NCBI GenBank assembly: GCA_031551525.1
Contig: JAVBNN010000004.1
Span: forward strand, 48,721 to 112,720
Source of the DNA: JAVBNN01 sp031551525
Lineage (GTDB): Bacteria > Bacillota > Negativicutes > Acidaminococcales > JAISLQ01
Direction of reading: 5' to 3'
Length of the DNA stretch: 64,000 nucleotides
Every line of letters starts with the position of its first letter. Position 1 is the first letter of the stretch. The translations under genes were made by a program, and so were the position numbers. Shown here in pieces: positions 52,106 to 59,654 of this stretch. The notes below the pieces were generated by a model. That model saw only the letters and a program-made list of their open reading frames with translations. It had not been told where the DNA came from and ran no database searches.

Positions 52106-54568
52106 CTACTTACCCAGGCATATCCGCGCAATAGTGTCCATCATACTTGTTAAATCTATGGGCTTGGCTATATGTCCGTCCATACCGGACTCCAACGCCA
52201 GTTCCACATCTTCTTTCATAACGTTGGCAGTCATCGCTATGACAGCGACTTTCTTTGCATCCGCACGGTTCATGGTCCGTATCTCCCTGGTGGCACTGCA
52301 ACCGTCCAGCACAGGCATTTGCATATCCATCAATATCAGGTCAAAATAATCGGTAGGCGAATTGCCGAATATATTTACCGCTTCCCGCCCGTCAGCCGCT
52401 TCTTCTATCTGTATCCCGGTTTCAGAAAGCAGTTCGGTAATGATGATACGGTTGACATCCACATCATCGACAACCAGCGCGCGCAAGTTAGAAAAGTCAG
52501 GCGCCGCCTCTTCGGTAACAGCTCCATTGCCGCCATTTATCTTTTTACCGGAAGTCCGCTCCTGGATCGTCTTTAAACGCACGGTGAAACTAAATTTGCT
52601 ACCCCGGCCCTCTTCGCTCTCCACCCAAATACGCCCGTTCATCATTTCCACTATGCTCTTTGATATGGAAAGCCCGAGGCCCGTCCCGCCAAAACGCTTG
52701 GCAGTACTGACGTCGGCCTGCTCGAAAGATTTGAACAGCCGCCCGACCTGCTCCTCGTTCATACCTATACCGTGGTCTTCTATCGAAAACTGATAAACCG
52801 ACCAGCCATCCTGATGTTCCAACTCAAGCACCGCAACGTCTATATTGCTATTATCAGACGAAAACTTTATCGCATTTGACAAAAGGTTGATCAATACCTG
52901 GTTCAGCCTGAGCGTATCCACACTGACGACGTCGTTTTGTATGTCGACTTCGCTCTTAATGGCAATACCATGCTCGTTGGCCCGCGATTTCATCATGGAA
53001 ATTACAAACGGCAAGTTTTCGGAAAGAACTGTTTCCTCTTCGGAAAAAGACAGTTTTCCCGCCTCTATTTTTGACATATCCAAAACATCGTTCAAAACAC
53101 CTAAAAGATGGTGGGAAGAACTTTCTATCTTGTTTATGCAGTCCCTTATCTTGTCTGGATTCCCGGAACGGCGCGCGATCTGCGTCATACCGATTATAGC
53201 GTTCATCGGCGTCCTTATCTCATGGCTCATATGCGAAAGAAATTCTGTTTTGGCACGGCTGGCTCTTTCGGCGGTGCTTTTGGCCTTCATGGCCTCAGTA
53301 ACATCCACCATGGTTAGCATAACGCAATCCAGTTTTCTCATACTGCTGTTATATACACGGTTGAGTGACAATCCATACAAACATGTTTCTTCTTTTGCCA
53401 GTTTTGCCGCCACTAGCGCGGAAAAACTTCCACCATCCTCCGTGTTTGTGAAAAGTTCTGCCACTTTCTGCGGCAGAGCATACGCTTCGCCCGATGTAAC
53501 TATTTTGGTCAGCAACTCCGGATCTTTTTCGTCCAGCGAGCATAAATTCAGATAATCTTTCATCACTTTATTGCCATAGACAAAATGCCCTGTGGTATCA
53601 AAAAAAGCGATCACTTGCGGTACGATATCCAAATGCCTACAAAAAGTTCCCAAAGTTCTATTCGCGCTTTGGGCGATTTTCTTGAAATCCCCCTCATATC
53701 CGCATTCATTTACACGGCGGTCGAGCTGGCCGCTCTGAACTTCAGTAAAAACCTTATTATTTTCCCCTATAAGCGCATCTATCTTATTGGCCGCGCTCTT
53801 GAGCGCGCAGCCGATCTGCCCCATTTCTTCACCGGAAAGCCCTCTTAAATCTATCTGCGTATCCCCTTTTTCAAATCGTTCCGCCTCTTTCACGATATGT
53901 TTCACCGGCCCCGTAATGGAGCGAGTGATCCATATGCCAAACAATATCAACAGGGACACCACGGCGACAAACAAGGCGCCCATCATCCAGATAGAACTAT
54001 TGTACGTTTCCTCTGCCTCAACACGGCTATCCGCCATCTGCGTTTCATTTTCGACAACTATACTGTTCAACAGGGTATTAATTTCAAGTCCTTTGGGAAT
54101 GACTGTATTGTAAAGATGCGCAAGGGCCTCCTCCTGTTTCCCGCCATTTGACAGGCGCGCCACCTCCTGCATATCCCCGGCCCACTCGAAAATATCGTTC
54201 TTCAATTTCGCTACCAGTTCATACTCACGTGTATTGTGGTAATCCCTCTCCCGTAACGTGCCCAGATAAACATCTACATTTTCCTGAATATCTTTAAAAT
54301 ATGACCGCATCTCAGTAAATTGCTTTTCCCGTTCAGCAGGAATATTTGTCAGCACACTATCGCGCACCGCTACCCGTATTTGCCCCACATCGAATGTTAT
54401 GTGATTTAAATGCACCAGAGGCTGCACTACAGTATGTTGGTTATATTCAACTATCCTGTTTATCCTGCCTATATTGAAATATCCGGAAAAACCGATCAAC
54501 AGAGCTCCAACGCTGGCCAACACAAACGAAACGATCAGTTTATTTCGTATTTTCATATCTTTCATCAT
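52106..54568 (-). CDS. Hybrid sensor histidine kinase/response regulator
   Basis: Membrane signalling protein of 820 residues. A helix at residues 9-31 is followed by a four-helix-bundle sensor of the chemoreceptor type, a second helix near 195-215, HAMP and a PAS-like segment near 315-420. The HisKA box is FLSHMSHEIRTPMNA, the ATPase has NLLSNAIKFS and GTGLGLSIS, and a C-terminal receiver has DDVDVNR and LMDMQMPVLDG with the phospho-aspartate. No HPt domain and no separate response regulator adjacent. The start follows AGGAG by nine bases. Ligand and output are unknown. Confidence 0.9.
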   Translation of the reverse strand: MMKDMKIRNKLIVSFVLASVGALLIGFSGYFNIGRINRIVEYNQHTVVQPLVHLNHITFDVGQIRVAVRDSVLTNIPAEREKQFTEMRSYFKDIQENVDVYLGTLRERDYHNTREYELVAKLKNDIFEWAGDMQEVARLSNGGKQEEALAHLYNTVIPKGLEINTLLNSIVVENETQMADSRVEAEETYNSSIWMMGALFVAVVSLLILFGIWITRSITGPVKHIVKEAERFEKGDTQIDLRGLSGEEMGQIGCALKSAANKIDALIGENNKVFTEVQSGQLDRRVNECGYEGDFKKIAQSANRTLGTFCRHLDIVPQVIAFFDTTGHFVYGNKVMKDYLNLCSLDEKDPELLTKIVTSGEAYALPQKVAELFTNTEDGGSFSALVAAKLAKEETCLYGLSLNRVYNSSMRKLDCVMLTMVDVTEAMKAKSTAERASRAKTEFLSHMSHEIRTPMNAIIGMTQIARRSGNPDKIRDCINKIESSSHHLLGVLNDVLDMSKIEAGKLSFSEEETVLSENLPFVISMMKSRANEHGIAIKSEVDIQNDVVSVDTLRLNQVLINLLSNAIKFSSDNSNIDVAVLELEHQDGWSVYQFSIEDHGIGMNEEQVGRLFKSFEQADVSTAKRFGGTGLGLSISKSIVEMMNGRIWVESEEGRGSKFSFTVRLKTIQERTSGKKINGGNGAVTEEAAPDFSNLRALVVDDVDVNRIIITELLSETGIQIEEAADGREAVNIFGNSPTDYFDLILMDMQMPVLDGCSATREIRTMNRADAKKVAVIAMTANVMKEDVELALESGMDGHIAKPIDLTSMMDTIARICLGK

Positions 54569-54667
54569 TTTCACCAACTCCTAAAAAACAGCATTTAGCA
54601 TGTCGTTTTCTTAATCACAATACCAGCAGATTTTCATGTTTTTGTACGCATATGTTGTTTTTATTTT

Positions 54668-54703
54668 AAAATAAGCCCTCGGGATTTCCCGATGGCTTAT
54701 TTT
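54668..54703. terminator. Hairpin terminator upstream of the kinase gene
   Basis: AAAATAAGCC pairs with GGCTTATTTT around an inner CGGG/CCCG stem. T-rich on both sides; lies in tandem with the next terminator. Confidence 0.7.
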
Positions 54704-54743
54704 GTTAATATTATACCATAAATATTGCTATCGCCAAATAAAA

Positions 54744-54773
54744 AAGCCTTTGAGGCCAAAACCTCAAAGGCTT
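54744..54773 (-). terminator. Strong terminator at the prophage/chromosome side
   Basis: Perfect twelve-base stem AAGCCTTTGAGG against CCTCAAAGGCTT with a six-base loop, followed by TTTTTTATTT on the minus strand. It would end any transcript coming from the glycine-rich gene or the candidate RNA. Confidence 0.85.
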
Positions 54774-54780
54774 GCATTTA

Positions 54781-54912
54781 CTTGGTGGGGTTTAGCCCGT
54801 CAAGCCCGAACGGAGATATTTTTCACCAAAAATAGCTTCGGTGTGATTGTTTATTTTAGGGCGGCATAAATCCGCAAGCGCTTGCGGGTTTGTAACCCCG
54901 TCACCCAACTAC
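54781..54912 (-). ncRNA. Candidate structured RNA in the 3' region of the phage operon
   Basis: Read on the minus strand, GGGGTT (54899-54894) can pair with AACCCC (54792-54787), extended by TTGG with CCAA, closing a multi-hairpin domain. Inside are a perfect palindrome CCGCAAGCGCTTGCGG, a hairpin TATTTTT-GGTG-AAAAATA and a CCGT/ACGG stem. A strong terminator follows directly. GC content is higher than in the flanking spacer. No known family recognised; could also be the 3' untranslated region of the gene upstream. Confidence 0.4.
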
Positions 54913-54975
54913 CTTTTTTTAATAACTCTATATTTGCACTATATTAAAATGGTTTTTAACTTTAGTTTCCCATAC

Positions 54976-55812
54976 TTAATCAATAATTGAATCAAAAACT
55001 TTTTTAACACAGGCACCTACAACTATCGCCGCCACCGCACCGATAACGACTGGAGCAGCAGTGGCAGCAATGCCGGCCCCCACCCCCATTGACGTGAGGC
55101 CAGTAGCGGCAGCTCCAGTCGCAACCGATCCTGCAGTAGTAGCTGCTGCGGCCGAGAGTCCACCACCCGCACCTTCCTTCGCAACTTTACATGCAAATTC
55201 ACCTGTTGTAATTTCACCATCAAGCCAGTCACTACCAGAAGAAACAACCTCTATACCAACTGAAATTGCTGCCCCCATTGCGCCAGCGCCTTTCGCAGAT
55301 GCCACAAGAACATCGGCCTTTGGTATTTTACCTAAAGCCTTAGCCCCTGCTCGCGCCGTAGTAGCAGACGAAATGCCACTACTCTTCATTTTTTGCGTAG
55401 CTTTACCGGCTTTTACACAAACATCATAAGCTTGCTTTGTTTCCTTTGTTCCAATGAGATTTGTACCGGCATACTTTTTTGATGAAACCTGTTTTACCGT
55501 TTTTCCTATTGATTTCGCGGTATCTTTTAACTGCATCCGCCCCACAACTTTACCTGCCTGCTTTACAACAAGATCATCTCTACAAGCATTTGTTGCCTTA
55601 GTCAGTACGCACTTTTTACCCTTAATTATGTTCAATGGATTAACATTAAAAGAGTCTTTATACATTACTTCATGTACTACACCCTTAATATTTACATTTT
55701 TGCCGACCCTCTCTACTGCCTCAAGCGCGACTTTGCCTTCATAGACCTCTTTTGCTGCATTTGTGACTGTGCTAGCATTAATCTTGCTTGTATCCTTACT
55801 GTCTTCATCCAT
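54976..55812 (-). CDS. Unknown glycine/alanine-rich, probably membrane-inserting protein
   Basis: Predicted protein of 278 residues. The first ~110 residues are polar and basic. The last ~130 are rich in glycine and alanine with small-residue spacing typical of glycine zippers (VASAKGAGAMGAAISVGIEV, then AAAATTAGSVATGAAATGL) and end in a hydrophobic helix VVIGAVAAIVVGACV. No signal peptide. GGAGATGACATT precedes the ATG. It follows the lysis cassette by about 150 bases, a position where prophages often carry accessory cargo genes. Function not known. Confidence 0.6.
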   Translation of the reverse strand: MDEDSKDTSKINASTVTNAAKEVYEGKVALEAVERVGKNVNIKGVVHEVMYKDSFNVNPLNIIKGKKCVLTKATNACRDDLVVKQAGKVVGRMQLKDTAKSIGKTVKQVSSKKYAGTNLIGTKETKQAYDVCVKAGKATQKMKSSGISSATTARAGAKALGKIPKADVLVASAKGAGAMGAAISVGIEVVSSGSDWLDGEITTGEFACKVAKEGAGGGLSAAAATTAGSVATGAAATGLTSMGVGAGIAATAAPVVIGAVAAIVVGACVKKVFDSIID

Positions 55813-55959
55813 AATGTCATCTCCGTCGACAATATTTTATAAAGACAATTTCTATATCAAAGGGAAAAAGCCTGCCAATTAAAAATAATTTTGTTCAGTT
55901 ATCATACAAAATAAAAAAAGAGGCGACCGAAGCCGCCCCCATGATAAACACTAAAGCAT

Positions 55960-56394
55960 TTACTTTGCCGCCGCAAGAACAAGCACCCCACCGACAACTA
56001 CCCAAGCTGTGTTACGCTGCCGTTTAATACGGTGCATTGTTTTCTTCGTGTCTTTCGCGTATTCCTCGAAGGATCTGTTTGCCGCGTCCAATAAACTCCT
56101 GGCTTCGACCAGTTCTATCCCTTTCAACCGCAATTTGTTCTCCAGCAGAGTTAACCGCTCCCGTAGCGTCTCTAAGTCCTGCCGATATTTCCCCAGCAGT
56201 ATTTGCGCTGTCTTTAAGTCCGTCTGCGACTTCTCCAATCCCATCAATAACTGATTGTTGTTTTGCTCGAGCGCCGAAAAGATAGTGTCTAACTCGGTCA
56301 ATTCCGCTTCCGTCACCGTGTAGAACTGGGCTGAGCAGGGCCCAGCCCAAAGCAAGCAAAACAACGCCAGCAATAATAATATACTTCGTTTCAA
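55960..56394 (-). CDS. Phage spanin-like protein, second reading frame
   Basis: Protein of 144 residues with a signal peptide (SILLLLALFCLLWAGPCSAQ), a long coiled coil (residues 30-120) and a C-terminal hydrophobic segment (TAWVVVGGVLVLAAAK). It starts at TTG eight bases after a perfect AGGAGG. That site lies inside the start of the neighbouring spanin-like gene, so the two overlap by 371 bases in different frames. Such nesting is typical of Rz/Rz1 spanin pairs that fuse inner and outer membranes at lysis. Assignment is by context and architecture, not by sequence identity. Confidence 0.65.
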   Translation of the reverse strand: MKRSILLLLALFCLLWAGPCSAQFYTVTEAELTELDTIFSALEQNNNQLLMGLEKSQTDLKTAQILLGKYRQDLETLRERLTLLENKLRLKGIELVEARSLLDAANRSFEEYAKDTKKTMHRIKRQRNTAWVVVGGVLVLAAAK

Positions 56395-56416
56395 TTTGCT
56401 TTCCTCCTATCTGCAT
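56024..56416 (-). CDS. Phage spanin-like protein, first reading frame
   Basis: Protein of 130 residues with an N-terminal membrane anchor (YIIIAGVVLLALGWALL, residues 12-28) and a helical outside part (DGIGEVADGLKDSANTAG and on), like an inner-membrane spanin subunit. It begins two bases after the endolysin stop codon region (TGATATG) with GGAG upstream. Nearly all of its second half is also coding in another frame for the other spanin-like protein. Confidence 0.65.
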   Translation of the reverse strand: MQIGGKQIETKYIIIAGVVLLALGWALLSPVLHGDGSGIDRVRHYLFGARAKQQSVIDGIGEVADGLKDSANTAGEISAGLRDATGAVNSAGEQIAVERDRTGRSQEFIGRGKQILRGIRERHEENNAPY

Positions 56417-56417
56417 A

Positions 56418-56786
56418 TCAGCACCACTCCGCCCAATAGCCGCGCACGTCCACATGGACAAAGCCCTGTTCCGGATACTCCTGCAGGCCGCCTTCGATAC
56501 CCTGGCGTATCATGGCGGCTTTTATTACGGCTTTCAGACTGTAAACGTCCATATCGTCGCTATACACGTCGGCCGCCATGCCGCGCATGTGGAAGCTTTG
56601 CGAGGCCCCGCCGCATTCGGCGTTATGTTTCGGGCAGCGGTAGCCGCTGGTTACATGAATAGGACTACCGGCATCTTCTCTGGCCGCTTCCAGTACACCC
56701 AATAACTTCGGGCTGATCAGATCGGTGCCACCATCACAGCAGCCGGAACCTTTGCATGTAAATTCGTCAATTTTAAAATACTTCAT
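56418..56786 (-). CDS. Phage endolysin, M15-family peptidase
   Basis: Peptidoglycan peptidase of 122 residues, YcbK/M15A-like. Zinc ligands are expected in FHMRGMAADVY (His and Asp) and in FVHVDVRG (His); SGYRCPKHN precedes them. No signal peptide, so release depends on the holin. Overlaps the holin gene by 4 bases. Confidence 0.88.
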   Translation of the reverse strand: MKYFKIDEFTCKGSGCCDGGTDLISPKLLGVLEAAREDAGSPIHVTSGYRCPKHNAECGGASQSFHMRGMAADVYSDDMDVYSLKAVIKAAMIRQGIEGGLQEYPEQGFVHVDVRGYWAEWC

Positions 56787-57328
56787 GCTCTTTTACCTCC
56801 CCGCTTTATCTTTACCAGATCGAGCAGATCTCCCGCCTGTTCCACTCCCGCCTCCTGCATGTTTTCTAGTATGCTCATAGCCTCGGACGCACCCATATAC
56901 GCGACAAACAGTTTTACAAAGTATTGCGGCTCGCCCATGGTGGCAAGGTTTATATCCAGCGTGGCCGCAACAAGGCACATCAGTGAATACCAAATAAACT
57001 TGCCGGCAAAGCGGTGTTTCATCGGTCCGCTCTGTATGTAGCCTGCCGCCCTTGCCTTGCGCATGTTGAGCACGCAAGCGTGCAGCCCTTTTTCTTCGGC
57101 GTTACAATCGTCAAGGTGCTTACGGCTTAAAGCGATCCAGCGGGTAATAAGGTCAAACACTACCAGCAGTACAAACAGCAAAAGCAGTTTGGTCGGCTTA
57201 GACGCCAGGAGCGCAACTAAAAAGGACGCCGCCAGTTTGACTGGCCAGGCGTCCGCTAGGGTGTACATCACTTTCAGCATTGAAGTATAAAGTTCTTGGG
57301 CGTTCAATTTTATCAAGTCCCTTCTCAT
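56783..57328 (-). CDS. Phage holin, TcdE/Cph1 family 4-like
   Basis: Membrane protein of 181 residues with hydrophobic segments at about 32-62 and 108-130 and a conserved VVFDLITRWIALSRKHL stretch, as in phage holin family 4. It opens the inner membrane to release the endolysin. The ATG is 17 bases from AAGGGAG, so a start at one of two internal TTG codons is possible. First intact gene of the cassette; the truncated methyltransferase lies 6 bases upstream. Confidence 0.82.
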   Translation of the reverse strand: MRRDLIKLNAQELYTSMLKVMYTLADAWPVKLAASFLVALLASKPTKLLLLFVLLVVFDLITRWIALSRKHLDDCNAEEKGLHACVLNMRKARAAGYIQSGPMKHRFAGKFIWYSLMCLVAATLDINLATMGEPQYFVKLFVAYMGASEAMSILENMQEAGVEQAGDLLDLVKIKRGGKRA

Positions 57329-57334
57329 ATAATT

Positions 57335-57543
57335 TTACAGCTGTTCTCCCTTCACAGCCTGCGCACAGCGCTGCCGGGCAATTTCACAAAAAACCGCGTC
57401 CAGTTCTATACCGAGATAGTCTCGGCCAGTATTTATGGCGGCCAAGCAGGTCGAACCGCTGCCGCAGGTGTTATCGAGCACCAGGTCGCCGGGATTGGAA
57501 TATGAAATGCCCCCGTTTTTAGGTCCAGTTTTAAAGTTAGGAA
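57335..57543 (-). pseudogene. C-terminal fragment of a DNA methyltransferase
   Basis: The fragment encodes about 69 residues containing PGDLVLDNTCGSGSTCLAAINTG and YLGIELDAVFCEIARQR-like motifs (N4/N6 methyltransferase SAM-binding and following helix). The 5' part is missing because an IS element abuts it. The frame runs on into the IS, where a TTG is the first possible start. Confidence 0.82.
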
Positions 57544-57576
57544 ATACCAAATCTTGGCAGAAAATATATGCTCTCG

Positions 57577-58332
57577 TCAGGCGCTCAACGGGATTATTGC
57601 CTGCGGAGCAGGTGGGCTACCGCCCAAGCTCGAGTGCGGTCTGACTTCGTTGTAATACCTGACCCAACAGGTCGACAACACCTGTGCTTCGTACATATTT
57701 CCAAACAACTCTCCGTTTAAGAATTCGTCACGCATTCGCGCGTTGAAACTCTCGCAATGCCCGTTTTCCCAGGGGCTGCCGGGTTCTATATATGCCGTGA
57801 TAACGCCTGTCTCTGAAAGCCATTTACGAATCTTTTTTGCTGTGAATTCGCTCCCGTTGTCACTCCTAAGATATTCAGGCGTTCCACGCAACAGCATCAG
57901 GTCGGCCAATACCTCAATTACGTCGTTGTTCTTCCAACTGCGGCGAGGAATGGACGCCAGGCACTCACGTGTGTATTCGTCCAATATGTTAAGAAAGCGC
58001 AGCTTTCGACCGTTAACTGTTTTGTCCTCTACAAAGTCATAGCTCCAAACGTGGTTGTTGTGCTCGGCACGAAGCCTTACACAGCTGCCGTCATTCAACC
58101 AGAGCCGCCGTTTTTTTGTTTGCTTTTCCGGTAACTTCAAGCCTTCTTCCCGCCATATCCGCTCCACACGCTTGTGGTTGATTTGACGGCCACGGTTGCG
58201 CATCAGATGAGTTACCATACGGTATCCAACACGGCCATAATTACAGACTAATTCGATGATTTCAGAGCGCACTTCGTCTGCATCCGGCAGACGCACAGGT
58301 TCATACCGATAAGCGGTTCGGTTAACTGACAA
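57577..58332 (-). CDS. IS3 transposase OrfB (DDE catalytic part)
   Basis: Catalytic part of the transposase, 251 residues in its own frame. The DDE triad is in SYDFVED, RSDNGSEF and NGHCESFNARMRDE. RLWLNDGSCVRLR and RPHSSLG are typical of the IS407 subgroup. It is expected to be made as an OrfAB fusion by a -1 shift at A AAA AAC (58416-58422) at the end of OrfA; the shifted frame reads through open codons into OrfB. Confidence 0.92.
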   Translation of the reverse strand: MSVNRTAYRYEPVRLPDADEVRSEIIELVCNYGRVGYRMVTHLMRNRGRQINHKRVERIWREEGLKLPEKQTKKRRLWLNDGSCVRLRAEHNNHVWSYDFVEDKTVNGRKLRFLNILDEYTRECLASIPRRSWKNNDVIEVLADLMLLRGTPEYLRSDNGSEFTAKKIRKWLSETGVITAYIEPGSPWENGHCESFNARMRDEFLNGELFGNMYEAQVLSTCWVRYYNEVRPHSSLGGSPPAPQAIIPLSA

Positions 58333-58409
58333 GACCCGGCAAGCCCGTCGCTCTGTTACTTTGTGTTCTTTTACAACATGTGCGACGGCCGCTTTGCGCT
58401 TTACCGGGC

Positions 58410-58688
58410 TCAGAAGTTTTTTGAATTGACGTCTTTTAGTATCGATATATCCAAAGCCTGTTCGGCTACCAGCTTCTTCAGGCGTATGTTTTCCTTCTCC
58501 AGCGCTTTCATCCGCTTGGCGTATGAGGTGTTCATGCCGCCGTATTCCTTGCGCCAGCGGTAATATGTTTGTTCGCTTACTCCGATCTGCCGCACCGCCT
58601 CCGCGATTGTTTTTCCCTGGTTGCAGCTAAGCTCAACTTCTCGAAGTTTTACGATTATCTGCTCCACCGTGTAATTTGCCTTGCCCAT
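58410..58688 (-). CDS. IS3 transposase OrfA (DNA-binding part)
   Basis: Helix-turn-helix and leucine-zipper protein, 92 residues (QIGVSEQTYYRWRKEYGGM, then a charged coiled coil). It recognises the element ends. AAAGGAG precedes the ATG. Its last codons contain the slippery heptamer used for frameshifting into OrfB. Confidence 0.92.
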   Translation of the reverse strand: MGKANYTVEQIIVKLREVELSCNQGKTIAEAVRQIGVSEQTYYRWRKEYGGMNTSYAKRMKALEKENIRLKKLVAEQALDISILKDVNSKNF

Positions 58689-58745
58689 TGTAACAGCTCC
58701 TTTTTGTTAGTTTAGCATATTTCTACTAACTTGATCACTGGTACA

Positions 58746-59553
58746 AGGATTGGGGGGCAAGACCAAGATCATTATATCGACTTTTATTAATTCAAAAAAA
58801 TTTAGAAACATAATTGTTTCATACAATGGTGCTTATTCCCTTAAAACAAATTTTGATTCTCTTATGTTAAATAACCGTAAGAAAATTATAGCTATACCCA
58901 AACAAGAATCCGATGTTTTTTTAACTAAAGCATTTTCGAGTTTTAAAAATAGATTGATTGACCTAGATTTAAAAATATCTGTTGGTCCTATAGTACAATT
59001 TAGGCAGAAAAAATATATATCGGCCTGCCTGCAGTCAAAAGAACAAGTTCCTCTATTAATATCTCGAGATATCCAAAACTCTAACAATGTTATTTTCGGT
59101 GAAAGAGAAAATCATCCGAAAAGGTCAACACATAATAAAGCTATAAATCTTGAATGTTCACTATTAATACCAAACTCTAAATATATTTTAATTAGAAAAA
59201 TACTTGCTTTGGATGACAAGGAGTACCTTGTTTCTGCCATTTATGACAATTCAAAGTTTAATTATTCTAAAATAGGACTAGATAATAATCTATTATATAT
59301 TCACAAAATTAACAAATATGAAAATATACCAGAACCGCTTTGTAGTGGTTTATATTGCTACATTAATTCCAACCAATTTGCTAATTTCTATTCATTAATA
59401 AACGGAACACACACAATAAATATTAGTGATTTTGAAACAATTGGGTTTCCTTCTCGAGTCGCTCTAGATACAATTGGAAAACTGCTTTTGAAAAAAAACA
59501 ATTTTAATAAAACAACTTGTTCTGACATAGTGAAAAAAATATTAAAATTATAA
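58746..59553 (+). pseudogene. C-terminal part of an adenine-specific DNA methyltransferase
   Basis: Fragment of about 267 residues, AT-rich unlike neighbours. The second half (PEPLCSGLYCYINSNQFANF, then TINISDFETIGFPS) resembles the target-recognition and C-terminal region of Eco57I/AccI-type N6-adenine methyltransferases. No SAM-binding NPPY motif remains. The 5' part is cut off at the IS boundary, and the first start codon (TTG 58750) has no ribosome binding site. It points away from the IS and away from the other methyltransferase fragment, so the two are not halves of one gene. Confidence 0.65.
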
Positions 59554-59654
59554 AAGGTCTTAATCAGCCTCTAATTAACAAGTCTGTTATTTACACTAGA
59601 TATTTTTTCGACAACCAGCACAAAAAATAATACTCTATTAAGGCAAGTGATATA

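Larger units (their letters stand above)
57544..58745. mobile_element. IS3-family insertion sequence, IS407-like
   Basis: An element of about 1.2 kb with two overlapping-phase frames on the minus strand, OrfA and OrfB. Ends are imperfect inverted repeats: TACCAAATC near 57545 on the left and the complement of TACCAGTGATC at the right. AGGA occurs directly outside each proposed end (57540-57543 and 58746-58749), matching the four-base duplication of IS407-type elements. Both genes look intact, so it may be active. End coordinates are accurate to a few bases. Confidence 0.82.

Noticed and set aside
54792..54908. 38-codon frame starting at TTG inside the candidate RNA
   Set aside because: Weak start signal and no recognisable protein features; the stem structure explains the region better, though it should be tested for codon conservation.
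57335..59553. One methyltransferase gene split by the IS
   Set aside because: The two fragments are on opposite strands and belong to different methyltransferase types.
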